Of a stretch of DNA of 64,000 nucleotides, positions 16,673 through 26,724 are shown one piece after another. Source of the stretch: DATBAK01 sp038240075 (GTDB taxonomy: Bacteria; Actinomycetota; Acidimicrobiia; IMCC26256; PALSA-610); assembly GCA_038240075.1 (NCBI GenBank), contig JBBSEC010000004.1, forward strand, positions 10,538 through 74,537, given 5' to 3'. Below the pieces are notes generated by a model, which was given only the letters and a program-made list of their open reading frames with translations, ran no database searches and was not told the DNA's origin. The position numbers and the translations under genes are program-made. Within the stretch, counting starts at the first letter, position 1. Each line of letters begins with the position of its first letter.

Positions 16673-18205
16673 TCAGTCTGGGAGCGGCGACGGTTCCATC
16701 ACGTCGAACAACAGCGGTTTCGCCGGCGGCGCGTCGAGCGGTACCGCGGCGCGCCGGTGCCAGAGCACGGGCGCGCCGTCGACCGCGCGCGCGAGGACCC
16801 AGCGCCGCGTCAGCCGCAGACCGCAGTTCGGAACCGATCGGGGCGCGATCTCGAAGTACGCCGGCACGTGTCCGCTGCCGTCGGTGAAGAAGGGTGAGCG
16901 CGGCGGAGGGAAGGGAACGGGATCGTCGGCGCGCAGGTTGGCGAGCCGGTGGGGAACGAAGCGCGCGGGGCCGCTGCCCGCCTCGAGAAGGTACGGAAAC
17001 CAGGGCTTTTCCATGGGTCCGGTCGGTTGGTAGTCGAGCGGACCGGTCGGCAGCTTGTCGGCCAATTCGGCGGTGCTCACCGCGATCTCGTCGGCGCCGA
17101 GTGGGGGCACAATGCCCGCGACCCGGCGCTCGACACCCCACAGCACGTTGGCTTCCTCGTCGACACCGATCGCGACTTCGTCGAAATCGTCGCCGACCAA
17201 GGGAGTGGTCGCGAGCACCGCGACGAGCATCGGCGCCGGCCCGAGGGGGCTCGACGACGGCGCGCTGACGCGTTGGAGCGACCAATCTCCGGGCGGCGCA
17301 ACTGGATACGAGTGACCGAATCCGTCGATGATCTGCGCGGTCGGCACGCCGACGACCGTCGCGACGTCGGCAGGCACAGGGAAGACGAACCAGTCGTTGG
17401 TGTGCGAGCACACGATGTCGATCAGCAACATCGTCGCCAGGTGCGCGCGATCGGGTGGGTAGCCCGCGATGTCGACGGAATGATCTTCTATCTGCCACCA
17501 GCGCGGCGCGGGCGCGCCGGGGAACGTGAGTCGCGTAGGCACGGCTCTGACGTCTTGCTGTTCCAGCTGGGCCGGCACTCCGATCATCGTCGCCGACCAC
17601 CAGTCGAGCTCGCCGCCCCGGTGTCCCTCCACGAGCACGCGTCCGCCCCCTGCGGGCCACGATCCGTCGTAGGCCAGCTCGGGCGGGCGCCACATGTTCG
17701 AGCGCAGAGCGGGAACATCGGCGAACAGGCTCGCGGGCAACGCGAGCTCTGCGCGCGCGAGCCAGATCGCGCGGCCGTCGTACTCACCTTCGCGAGTCAC
17801 GGTCCCGTCGGCTGCCTCGGCGCGGTTGAACCGGTCGTAGGGCGGGGCGAGATCACGGCAGCGCAACTCGGGGCGATCCCCGACCGCGGCCGCGCTGCGG
17901 CGACCGAGCTCGACGCGCCGACGCGGTGTCCACCAGTCGTCGGGTTCGCCCTCGATCAGCGACTCCGCAGGCACGTTCTCAGGGAGCGCGCCCGGACGCG
18001 CGTCGATATTGCTGACGCGCGCGGCAACCACCGTCGAGACGGCGAGCACCGGCGAAGAGGCGTTCTCGCCCTGGTGCTCGCCGAGCTGCCACTGCCGGCC
18101 GAGGAACCACACCGGGTCGGCCGACTCGGCCGCGAAGCCGCGGTCGAGATCGCCGAGCGGAGCCTGCGGCTCGATGCGCCGCACGACGTCGAAGCGCTGC
18201 GTCAT
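16673..18205 (-). CDS. Giant-operon protein 7: large protein of unknown function (510 aa)
   Basis: The last gene of the seven-gene operon, 510 residues. It has no signal peptide, membrane helix or nucleotide-binding motif. Near the N-terminus is a striking WFLGRQWQLGEHQGE (residues 33-47), the kind of dense aromatic/charged motif that marks a conserved family; I recall similar text in conserved hypotheticals of other phyla but cannot name a domain. The rest is rich in Pro, Trp and beta-prone segments. The start overlaps the stop of the preceding gene by four bases, implying coupled translation and fixed stoichiometry. Confidence 0.8.
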   Translation of the reverse strand: MTQRFDVVRRIEPQAPLGDLDRGFAAESADPVWFLGRQWQLGEHQGENASSPVLAVSTVVAARVSNIDARPGALPENVPAESLIEGEPDDWWTPRRRVELGRRSAAAVGDRPELRCRDLAPPYDRFNRAEAADGTVTREGEYDGRAIWLARAELALPASLFADVPALRSNMWRPPELAYDGSWPAGGGRVLVEGHRGGELDWWSATMIGVPAQLEQQDVRAVPTRLTFPGAPAPRWWQIEDHSVDIAGYPPDRAHLATMLLIDIVCSHTNDWFVFPVPADVATVVGVPTAQIIDGFGHSYPVAPPGDWSLQRVSAPSSSPLGPAPMLVAVLATTPLVGDDFDEVAIGVDEEANVLWGVERRVAGIVPPLGADEIAVSTAELADKLPTGPLDYQPTGPMEKPWFPYLLEAGSGPARFVPHRLANLRADDPVPFPPPRSPFFTDGSGHVPAYFEIAPRSVPNCGLRLTRRWVLARAVDGAPVLWHRRAAVPLDAPPAKPLLFDVMEPSPLPD

Positions 18206-21200
18206 AGCTCGGCCGCCAACGAGAGATCGAGGCCGGTACGCCTCGCCATCGGCTGCGGTGCGATCGGCGCGCCGGCGGCGAAATCTTCAACTCCGAGTGG
18301 TCCCGCCACACGCGCGTGCGCGAGGGCGCGCGTCTCGATGACGATGTCGACGAGGGTCGGGCCGTCGAGCGGTTGATCGACATCGGGCGGAACTGCCAGC
18401 AGCACCGCTTGCGGCGCGCGGGCTGCGGGTGCGTTGAACCCGACCGCGGCGGTGAGGACCCGATCGCCGGGCGCTTGCTTCGCGCCCGAACGGGACGCGG
18501 GAATCGTTTCGACGAAATCATCGGCCAAACCGACCGCGACCGTGTCGCCGACGGGGCCGGCCGGGTTCGCGAACGCGGCCGGCGGCCCGAACGCGGCGAC
18601 GAGACGCGTGGCGGGGTCGCCGCCGGCCGGCGCCGCCGTGATCTGCCACACGTCGCCGGGCCGGTCGAGGCGCCCGGTGAACGGCGTTGCGTCGAGCTGG
18701 TACGCATCGATACCCGCGAGCCGTGGTCGTACCGCCGCAACGATACCCAGCCACTCCTCGAGCTCGGCGCCCGTCGGCGCCTGCAGGGGTGCGAGGGTTG
18801 CCGCGGGTCGCCGCGCGAGCACCGGCCACGGCGCGCCGGGACACGCGAGCGCAACGATGGCGCGCGCGAATCCGCGCGCGTCGAGGCCCGCGGCCTCGGA
18901 TGGTTCCGGCGTGCCGGCCGGATCCGACGCGGTCGGTTCGCGCGGCGTGGCGTGCAGCCGCTCGCCGAGCGCGTCGATCGCGCGCGCCATCACCGAGTCG
19001 GGTGATTCGCCGGGCGCGGGTGTGGGTGTGACACCCCACGGTCGCAGGCTCACGAGCAACGCAACCGCGTCGGCCCCCGGCACCTGCGCCGCGACGCGCA
19101 GGGCCTTCGCCGATTCGCGCAGCCGTCGGTAACGCGCCAGCAGCTCGTCGAGCGGAACGTCGCCGGCGTCGGCATCCGCGTCGCCGACCCACGGGTCGCC
19201 GCGCAGCGCGAGCAGGATGCCCGCACCGGTGTCGAGCGCGCTCGGCCGCGTCGTCACTGCGGTGCCACTCACGGAGTCGATCACCATCTGGTCGAGCGCG
19301 GCGGTGCCCAAGGCAATCGCGTCGGCCGGTTGCAAGCCGAGGTCGGCGAGCGTCACCGGGAGATCGCCCGACCCGGTCGACGCCGTCCACGTCCACGGCA
19401 CAGCGCCGAGGGCGGTGTCGAGGTGGTCGGCGACGGCGGCGTCGGCCAACGCGGCCGGTCGTGTCACTGCCGCCGGATCCGAGAACGGCAGCGCCACGAG
19501 CACGGTCGTACGCGCCGCGCGTCCCGGACGCGGCGAACGAACGACATCGAGATCGGGAGGCAGAGCCAGACCGGCCGCCGCTTCCATCGAACGCCGGGCC
19601 GCGTCCGGGCGGCCGAGGATCACCTGGTGCACTCCGTCGGCGACGAGCAGATCGCTGTAGGCGTCGACAACGAGTTGCAGCCCGAGGATCTGGTCCCGTT
19701 CCGCCGCTGTGAACATCGAGAGATCGGCGCCCGGCTCGAGCATCGCGAGTCCGTCGCAGACGCGGCGTTGCTGCGCGTCGTTCCCGAGCGGGAACTGCTT
19801 GCGTGCGAGGTCGATCCGATCGCGGCGGTCGAGAATCGCCTCGACGCGGCGCCCGAGTGCCTCACCGGGATGCACGCCGAGGCGCACGTCGTCGGCGAGG
19901 CGAACCGCGGCGGCGGTCGTCGCGGAGTCGAGATGCATCTGCCACCGCGCGTCGGGATCGTGGATGGCCTTGTCGCGGAGCACGGCCATCGTGCGCGCTT
20001 GCGCGTCGGAAGTCGCGAGCAGCAACCCCGCGGGCGTCGGTCCCGGTGTACCGACGAGTGGTCCGTCGACCCAACCGTAGATACCCGACGCGCTCGGCGC
20101 GCCGAGGCGGCGCATGTCGAGGAGCCGTCGCCACGCGATACCCGTGACCCATGGGTCGATGCGGTGCGACGCGGTGTCGAGCAACGCGCGAAACGCGAGC
20201 TCGAGGTCGGGAGGGTTGTCCGCGGCGATCGACGCGACGGCCTTGACGGTCATGTCGCGTGCGTTGCCCGCCGGCCCGCCTGCACCGGCACCACCGCCGA
20301 AGATCAGATCTTCGAGCACCGTTCGCGGCAGCACGCCGTCGACATCGTTCACGACAACCGGGTCGAGCACGGTTCCCGGCCCCGCGCCGATCGCCGCGTG
20401 ACCAACTGCGACGAGCAGCGAACGCACGATGAGCCGAATGAGCAGTGAGTCGGGTGTGTCGTACCGCTCGCTGAGGTTCGGCATTCGGAACGGCTGGAAC
20501 AGCTCCAACGGCTGGAGGAACTCGCCCCACTGTTCGTGCTCCGCGACCTCGGTGATCCGATCGAGCATCTTGGCGACGAGGTTCGGTTCGCCCTTCGGGT
20601 TCCACATCACGGGATCGACGAGCGCGATCTCGAGCGGTCCGGTGTCGCTGATCGCGAAGTAGGGCCGGCCGGGCATGCCGACGAGATCGACGAGCGCGCG
20701 TGCTTGATCGCGCCACCACTCGTCGAGTTTCGCCGGTTGATTCACGAATCGTTCGGCCAGCTCGAGCGGCCACAACCACCGGACCCCGAAGCGGTCGCTC
20801 CACGGAACGTCGCCCAGCAGGTCGAGCCAGCGGCGCGCGTCGGCCGCGGTGGTCGTGCCGCGCGCCTCGGCTGCGCTCGCAGCCGCGGCTCGCAGCCTTT
20901 GCAGCGGTGCCGTGAGCATCGCTTCGACGGCCGGATCGCCGGGCGCGGCCTGCCATCGCGCCAGCGCGGTCGCGGGGAGGATCCCGTAGGGCTGGTCGCC
21001 GACGCGCACCGCGGGCAACGGCCCGAGGGGCCGCAGGTTGTCGGCCGCCCACGCGCCGGCTTCGTGCACGGCATCGGGATTCCAGTTCCACAGATCGATC
21101 GCGGCGAAGCCCCAGAGTGCGGGCCACAGCGCGGCGACCAATGCACCATCGGGTGTCGCGCCACGCTCGCCGCCGAGGATCGGGCCCACACCGTCGGTTG

Positions 21201-21978
21201 CGCCCGTGAGTGCGAAGCCGAGCTGACCGGCCACGCCGGCGTCGGGCGCTTCGTCGACGATCGCGCGCCACTGCGCGCCGGTGCCGGTGAGGTCGACGGT
21301 GGGCGCGCCCGCGACGGTGTTGGTCGCGGTCGCGGCGTCGAGCACCGCGAGCCGGCCCGCGTCGCGATGCGCTGCGAACAACGGAGCGGGGTCGACGCCT
21401 TCGTCGATCCCGACGACGATCAACGCCTCGATCGCGCTGGTGGGATCGAGCTGATCGAGATCGATCTCCGCCCCGAGCCCGACGGCGAGCGCGCGTTTCC
21501 ACGACGTCGACCAACGATCTTCGACCTTCAGGGTCGGGTCGATGGTGAGCTCGTCGACGAGCACCGATTGCTCGTGCAAGAGTTGCGGCACGCCGCCGAC
21601 GAGCGCCCACACCTGATAGGCGCTCGGGAAGCTCGACACGGTCGCGAAGCCGGGAGCGGCGTCGGGCGTGGTGCCGCCGTGCACACGTCGAGGTGCGGTG
21701 CTGCGATCGAAGCCCGACGGAAACGCGCGAACGAGCCACGCGGCGCGGGCGCCGCCGAATCGCTGCGCGAGGATGGCGAAGCCCTCGTCGAAACCGGCCG
21801 GGCCGGCGCTCCACAACGCTTCGAGCGCGTCGAGCTCGTCGTCGGTGACGCGCGGATCGTGCCGGTCGATCTGTACCTCGTCGGGAACGACGCGCAGCAG
21901 GAGGAGCCAACGCCCGTCGACGTAGTCGGCGACCGTCTCGAGGCGAACGGGGCAGAGAACTCCGATCGGCGGGCTCAC
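18202..21978 (-). CDS. Giant-operon protein 6: 1258-residue protein of unknown function
   Basis: The largest product in the window. It opens with LCPVRLETV and LLLRVVPDEVQIDRHDPRVT, then carries VRVGDQPYGILPAT (about residue 330), a long helical central part, and GIYGWVDG past the middle. No catalytic, membrane or export signal is apparent. The well-defined motifs and normal codon use argue for a real conserved family rather than a spurious frame. It overlaps its neighbours by four bases on each side. The size and lack of enzymatic signature suggest a structural or scaffold role, which is inference. Confidence 0.82.
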   Translation of the reverse strand: MSPPIGVLCPVRLETVADYVDGRWLLLLRVVPDEVQIDRHDPRVTDDELDALEALWSAGPAGFDEGFAILAQRFGGARAAWLVRAFPSGFDRSTAPRRVHGGTTPDAAPGFATVSSFPSAYQVWALVGGVPQLLHEQSVLVDELTIDPTLKVEDRWSTSWKRALAVGLGAEIDLDQLDPTSAIEALIVVGIDEGVDPAPLFAAHRDAGRLAVLDAATATNTVAGAPTVDLTGTGAQWRAIVDEAPDAGVAGQLGFALTGATDGVGPILGGERGATPDGALVAALWPALWGFAAIDLWNWNPDAVHEAGAWAADNLRPLGPLPAVRVGDQPYGILPATALARWQAAPGDPAVEAMLTAPLQRLRAAAASAAEARGTTTAADARRWLDLLGDVPWSDRFGVRWLWPLELAERFVNQPAKLDEWWRDQARALVDLVGMPGRPYFAISDTGPLEIALVDPVMWNPKGEPNLVAKMLDRITEVAEHEQWGEFLQPLELFQPFRMPNLSERYDTPDSLLIRLIVRSLLVAVGHAAIGAGPGTVLDPVVVNDVDGVLPRTVLEDLIFGGGAGAGGPAGNARDMTVKAVASIAADNPPDLELAFRALLDTASHRIDPWVTGIAWRRLLDMRRLGAPSASGIYGWVDGPLVGTPGPTPAGLLLATSDAQARTMAVLRDKAIHDPDARWQMHLDSATTAAAVRLADDVRLGVHPGEALGRRVEAILDRRDRIDLARKQFPLGNDAQQRRVCDGLAMLEPGADLSMFTAAERDQILGLQLVVDAYSDLLVADGVHQVILGRPDAARRSMEAAAGLALPPDLDVVRSPRPGRAARTTVLVALPFSDPAAVTRPAALADAAVADHLDTALGAVPWTWTASTGSGDLPVTLADLGLQPADAIALGTAALDQMVIDSVSGTAVTTRPSALDTGAGILLALRGDPWVGDADADAGDVPLDELLARYRRLRESAKALRVAAQVPGADAVALLVSLRPWGVTPTPAPGESPDSVMARAIDALGERLHATPREPTASDPAGTPEPSEAAGLDARGFARAIVALACPGAPWPVLARRPAATLAPLQAPTGAELEEWLGIVAAVRPRLAGIDAYQLDATPFTGRLDRPGDVWQITAAPAGGDPATRLVAAFGPPAAFANPAGPVGDTVAVGLADDFVETIPASRSGAKQAPGDRVLTAAVGFNAPAARAPQAVLLAVPPDVDQPLDGPTLVDIVIETRALAHARVAGPLGVEDFAAGAPIAPQPMARRTGLDLSLAAEL

Positions 21979-24374
21979 GGCGCGGAACCCATCAATGCCG
22001 CGCCGCTCAGGAATACGCGTACCGGTGAGATGAACTTGACCTGCGCGTACACGCCGCCGTCGGGATCGACCGCAACCGGATCATCGACGCCGAACTGGTA
22101 GCCGTGCGGTACCTGCTCGATCACGACCCAGTACTCGTCGGCGACGGCCGGTGTGATCGGGAAGCCAAAGAACGGGAGGTCGCGTTCGACCTCGCCGACG
22201 AGCACGGGCAGGACGCGCAGGGCGGGCGTCGGATCGGGCGGAGGGTCCGAGAACGCGGGGTCGTGCACGAGGTAGATCAACGTGTCGGGGTACCGCCGGA
22301 ACAGTTGGGTCCGGAGGACCACGACGAACTCGCTGCTGGGCGCGTCGGCCGGCAGGTGCTCACCGAGACTCGACCCCGCGTCCCAAGCGGCGATCCCGAC
22401 GATGTCGTCGTGCGCGGTGCCGGCGTCGGGATGCACGAGATCCCAGAACCGCCGTACCGGCGTGCAACCGGTTCGCACCGGGACGTTGCGCCATCGCAAT
22501 TCGCCGACGAGTTGCTGGTTGAGGCCGACGAGAAACGCGTCGACGAAGACGGGGTTCGTGCTCAGACCGGTGACGTGATCCGGTTGCAGGACCTCGGCGC
22601 CGGGAAGCAACCACCGCTTCGCGTGATCGCGCAGGAAGCGCCACGCCGGCACGTCGATGTCTGCGCACGGCTCCGGCGGCGCGAGCAGCGGTGCTTCGAG
22701 CCCTTCGATCGGACCGAGCACGCGCGTGCGCGCCGGGGCATCGTCACTCGTCGGGTCGACGGCGGCGTCGAGGACTCCGACCAGCGCGCCGATATCGAGC
22801 GGTTGGCATTCGTGTCGCGGCGGTCCCGGCACGCGGCCTGCGATGTCGACGAGGCTCTCGTTGTCGATCCCCTCGGCCTGCAACCGGCCTTCGCGCGCGA
22901 GGTCGAGAAACGACCGCCCGTCGCCGCGGCCCTGCTCGGCGAGCACCCGGCCGGCGCCGTCGCCGTCCGGAAGTCCGCCCGGCGGTTTCGGTGCCTCGGG
23001 GCAGCGGTTCGCGGCATCGACCAGGTCGACTTCGCTGAGCGTGCTCCCGTGCGGCCGCCGGCCGGTCGAGGGCCGCATCGCGCGCCGGGCCGCACCGGAG
23101 AAGAACGCGGCCGAGAACGGCCGGCTCGCGGTCGTGAGCAGCTCGAGCACGGTGTGGTCGCCCTCGGCAACCATGCCGGCGAGCGACGGACCGTAGAGCA
23201 GGAGCCGCCGTTCGGGCGCCACGGGCATGCGTCGACGCCAGAGCGACGACGACGCGGCCAAGCCCAACGCGAGGCTCCGCACCCGTTGCGCGACGGGGAG
23301 AATCGCGCCCCACTTGCGGCGCGCGCTGTCGAGCAGGAGGTCTTGCTCGCGAACCGCGCACCACGCGCCGAGGCCCGCAACGCCACGGCGGCGCGGATCG
23401 TCGTCGAGCTCCGCCTCCCACGTCGGCACCGGTGCCTTCGGATCGACCCACAGGTCGCCGTAGGTCGGGAGTCCGAGCACCGGTGGTCGCAGCGGAAGGG
23501 ACCCAACCGCGCGTCGGAGCGCGAGATCAGCAGCGATATCCGGCGCGATCGCGCCGTCGGCCGCGGGTACCGGGTCGCTGGTGGTGAGCGCACCGCGGAT
23601 CGCGAGATCGTGACCGGGCTGCGCGCGGTACGACAGATCGACGACGCCGAGCCCCGCGGGATCCTGCGGCTCGAGCGCGGCGGCCATCGTCTTGAAGTCG
23701 AGGAGGTCGGTGGCGGTCGAGAACGACCAGCGGTGGTAGCAGGGCAACGTGACCGGATCGCCCGGGTTCTGTGGCCACGCCGGCGCGCCGGCCGCGTTGA
23801 ACGCGGGCACGAGCACCGCGGTCCACTTCCAGACCTGCCCGGCCGGCGTCTTCTCGAGCGGTCGCACCGACAACACGCGCGCGAGTGGTGGCGACACTCC
23901 GTCGTCCTGCATGTGCGCCCACCGACTCGACCGCGAAAGGTCATAGAGCTTCATGAGATCGGGGCTCAACGTCACGAGCCCCGACGGGAGCACCGTCAGC
24001 TCACCGTCGGCTTCGGTGCCGACCACGAGCACGAGCCACGGGCGCACACCGCCACCGGGCTCGTTGCCGACCGGCGTGTACCGCCACGGCAGCTCGGCGG
24101 GAACCAGCTCGATGTACGGGCTGTGCCGCTCCTCGAATCCCACTGCGCCCGGTTGGGGCATCACCGTGCGGATCGCGTTGGCACCCAAGCCCGCGATGTC
24201 GCCGGGACCGAGCAACTCCAGCGGGACGGCAGCCGACGCGGTTCCCGTTCCGCCGTCGAGTTGGTGCACCGTCGCTCCGACCGTGACCGTCGTCGCCAGC
24301 CGCCCCAACGGCGTGAGCGTTCCCGACTGCGCGACGGCCGGCCGTCGCCAACCTTGGAAGTTGATGTCGCTCAT
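21975..24374 (-). CDS. Giant-operon protein 5: 799-residue protein of unknown function
   Basis: A 799-residue cytoplasmic-looking protein. The clearest feature is NPVFVDAFLVGLNQQLVGE followed by RWRNVPVRTGCTPVRRFWD at residues 607-645, which looks like a strongly conserved family signature, and a C-terminal beta-rich end. ATG 24374 was chosen because MSDINFQGW opens the ordered part and the upstream frame would overlap the DUF6603-type gene. A 19-bp gap separates it from the preceding gene, and a four-base overlap joins it to the next. No function can be assigned. Confidence 0.82.
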   Translation of the reverse strand: MSDINFQGWRRPAVAQSGTLTPLGRLATTVTVGATVHQLDGGTGTASAAVPLELLGPGDIAGLGANAIRTVMPQPGAVGFEERHSPYIELVPAELPWRYTPVGNEPGGGVRPWLVLVVGTEADGELTVLPSGLVTLSPDLMKLYDLSRSSRWAHMQDDGVSPPLARVLSVRPLEKTPAGQVWKWTAVLVPAFNAAGAPAWPQNPGDPVTLPCYHRWSFSTATDLLDFKTMAAALEPQDPAGLGVVDLSYRAQPGHDLAIRGALTTSDPVPAADGAIAPDIAADLALRRAVGSLPLRPPVLGLPTYGDLWVDPKAPVPTWEAELDDDPRRRGVAGLGAWCAVREQDLLLDSARRKWGAILPVAQRVRSLALGLAASSSLWRRRMPVAPERRLLLYGPSLAGMVAEGDHTVLELLTTASRPFSAAFFSGAARRAMRPSTGRRPHGSTLSEVDLVDAANRCPEAPKPPGGLPDGDGAGRVLAEQGRGDGRSFLDLAREGRLQAEGIDNESLVDIAGRVPGPPRHECQPLDIGALVGVLDAAVDPTSDDAPARTRVLGPIEGLEAPLLAPPEPCADIDVPAWRFLRDHAKRWLLPGAEVLQPDHVTGLSTNPVFVDAFLVGLNQQLVGELRWRNVPVRTGCTPVRRFWDLVHPDAGTAHDDIVGIAAWDAGSSLGEHLPADAPSSEFVVVLRTQLFRRYPDTLIYLVHDPAFSDPPPDPTPALRVLPVLVGEVERDLPFFGFPITPAVADEYWVVIEQVPHGYQFGVDDPVAVDPDGGVYAQVKFISPVRVFLSGAALMGSAP

Positions 24375-24393
24375 CGGTTCCACCGCCGTTGCG

Positions 24394-26724
24394 TCACAGC
24401 ACTCCTCCGAGCGCGACGCGGTCGTCGACCCGCGCGGCCGCGAGCGGTTGTGCAGGTGACGACAACGCGACCTGCGTGTGCGCCTCGGTCTCGCTCGAGA
24501 CGGATTGCGCAGTCCCACCACCGGCCACCGACCACGCCTTCTCCTTGGCCCGGTCGATCGTGAGTACAGCGTCGTCGTTCGTGAGCGTCGGCGCGCCGGC
24601 CCGTCCGGCGAGGCGCGACGCCAACAGGCTCCCGAACGCGAGCAGCGCGTGCGATCCGAGCGCCGTCAGCGACTTGTCGTCTTCGCGTCGCACGTACACC
24701 TCGAAGTCGCTCGACTTCGCTACCACCGGTCCCATCGCCGGCACGAGCGCGAGCACGCTTCCGCCCGGGAGCTCGGCGAACGAAGGCTGGTTGAGGCTCT
24801 CGGCCGCGGTGAGGTGCCGGAACGAAGCCGGGCTGAACCACTCGTCGCTCGCGCCGGTCTGGTTGAGCGTTCCCGACGGCGCGTCGAAGCTGAGCTGGCC
24901 CGCGTCGCTCGCGGGCGCGCCCCGCAACTCCATGATCGTCGTGTCGAACGGGAGCACCGACTGACTCCATTGCAACGTACCAGTCGGCGCGACCAACGCA
25001 ACCTGCGGCGCGTCGGCGAGCCCGGAGCGTGGGGCCATCTTCACCGCGGGATCGGTCACGTCGACGCCGCGCAGATTGGCGGGGCGGTCGAGCTGCTCCT
25101 TGATGATGTCGTGCAACGAAACCGGCGGCGGTCCCTGATCGACGGAGTCGCCGATGGTGAACGTCTCGCCCCACGACACCGACAGGAACAGGATGTCGAC
25201 TTCGAGCGACGCGCTGATCGACAAGGGGCCGGGGCCGGAGATCGTTCCCGAAACGGTGATCGATGCGAGGTCGACACCGTCGAAGCGCACCGCGAAACCG
25301 GCGCTGTAGTCGACCTCGAAGTGGAACGGGCGGAACGTCGCGATCGCGTCGAGCGCGACGAAGCCGGCCGCCTCGACCGGTCCGGCCGAGATGCCCGCCT
25401 CGAGCCGGCCGCCGAACTGCAGGGTGTTGGTCGTAACGGCGAAGTAGCCCTCGGCGCGGATCGTCACGCCGGGAACGGGGCTGTCGAGCGTGATCGCGAG
25501 CCGCGCCAACGCCCGCCCGATGCTCGGCTCGGGTGTGAAGCCGGGGAAGAAGCCGCCGATCGAGAGCAGCATGTACGGCCGGTCGCCCCAGCTGAGCCGG
25601 AAGGCGGCGTCGCCGGTGATGCGCAGCACGCCGAGCACGGAGGAGTTGACGAGCGAGGCGTCGATGCTCACGAGCGCGGCGACGAAATCGATCACGCCGA
25701 GCACGTCGAGCTCGAGGTGCACGAGGTTGATTGGTCCCGGCGGAAGCGCGATGACGAGTCGTCCGACCAGCACGATGCGGCGCGGGCCCGGCAGCTCGAT
25801 CAGCAGACCCAGATCCGCCTGCGCAATTGCCGGTCCCGTGGGCGAGAGCTGTCCCCACGTGAGCTCGAACGTCGGCCCGAACACCGCGCTGCCGTCGCGC
25901 GGCGGAAAGAGCTCTCCGAGCGAGGCGAGGATCGACGGCGCCTTCGCGACGGGATCGTCGGGGAAGAGCGCGTCGGTGACACTGCCGTCGGAGAGCTTGC
26001 GGCGCGCAGCGTCGACATCGATGGTGCGATTGATGCCGACGAGCCCGCCGATCGCGCCGATCGCGAAGCCGAAGCTGAGCTGGATGCCGGGGAAGAAGCG
26101 CGCACCGAGCAACACGAGCACCGAGAGGTCGCCGGAAACGTGCTCGATGATGCCGAACGCGTGCACGTCGACGATCCCGAGCTTCAGCTCGAGCACACCC
26201 GACAGTCGATCGCCCTGCGCGGCGAGGTAGCCGCCGCCGCCCATCGGCGCGAGGTCGAGATCGAGGCCGACCGAGCCGAGTGACGCGTAGCCGAGGAACA
26301 CCGGCGGGGGCGCGCCGGCGACGATCGCAGGAAACGCGGCGTCGACCGGCGGCACCTGCACGCGCAGGAGCAGCGGTCCGAGGTTCACCTGCTCGTCGAT
26401 GCCGTTCGCGCCGACGCTGCCGAGCAGCTCGCGCAGCCCCGGAATCGGGAGCATGTCGAGCATCGGCTTCAGGAGCCCGGCAAGATCCGCGCCCGCCACG
26501 GCCTGGAGCGCCGTGGCCCAATCGCCCGCCGCCGCGTTGTACGCGGTGATCGCGGCGTTCAGCGCAGGCCCCGCAACGGGCGGCTGCGGCAGGGCGATGA
26601 CATCTCCCATCGCGGCGACAAGCTCGTCGCGTGCCGTCGTGAGCTGCGTTCGTATCGGCCCGGCGGGGACGAGGTTCTCGGCGATGCCCGACATCGTCTG
26701 GACGAGAGGGCGCGGGTCGGTCAT
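24394..26724 (-). CDS. Giant-operon protein 4: DUF6603-type protein
   Basis: A 776-residue protein resembling the DUF6603 family of large beta-rich proteins. Supporting stretches, in order: VFLGYASLGSVGLDLDLAP, FPGIQLSFGFAIGAIGGLVG, ALFPDDPVAKAPSILASLGE, YMLLSIGGFFPGFTPEP and EGYFAVTTNTLQFGGRLEAG. An N-terminal helical segment (1-100) precedes the beta region, and a C-terminal 200-residue part differs from the core. The family's function is unknown; its pattern of short amphipathic strands suggests an elongated beta structure. Its ATG shares one base with the upstream TGA (TGATG), a coupling arrangement. Confidence 0.78.
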   Translation of the reverse strand: MTDPRPLVQTMSGIAENLVPAGPIRTQLTTARDELVAAMGDVIALPQPPVAGPALNAAITAYNAAAGDWATALQAVAGADLAGLLKPMLDMLPIPGLRELLGSVGANGIDEQVNLGPLLLRVQVPPVDAAFPAIVAGAPPPVFLGYASLGSVGLDLDLAPMGGGGYLAAQGDRLSGVLELKLGIVDVHAFGIIEHVSGDLSVLVLLGARFFPGIQLSFGFAIGAIGGLVGINRTIDVDAARRKLSDGSVTDALFPDDPVAKAPSILASLGELFPPRDGSAVFGPTFELTWGQLSPTGPAIAQADLGLLIELPGPRRIVLVGRLVIALPPGPINLVHLELDVLGVIDFVAALVSIDASLVNSSVLGVLRITGDAAFRLSWGDRPYMLLSIGGFFPGFTPEPSIGRALARLAITLDSPVPGVTIRAEGYFAVTTNTLQFGGRLEAGISAGPVEAAGFVALDAIATFRPFHFEVDYSAGFAVRFDGVDLASITVSGTISGPGPLSISASLEVDILFLSVSWGETFTIGDSVDQGPPPVSLHDIIKEQLDRPANLRGVDVTDPAVKMAPRSGLADAPQVALVAPTGTLQWSQSVLPFDTTIMELRGAPASDAGQLSFDAPSGTLNQTGASDEWFSPASFRHLTAAESLNQPSFAELPGGSVLALVPAMGPVVAKSSDFEVYVRREDDKSLTALGSHALLAFGSLLASRLAGRAGAPTLTNDDAVLTIDRAKEKAWSVAGGGTAQSVSSETEAHTQVALSSPAQPLAAARVDDRVALGGVL

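Noticed and set aside
18202..21978. Long plus-strand open frames opposite the giant genes
   Set aside because: They are Arg/Ala/Gly-rich antisense shadows of the giant coding regions.
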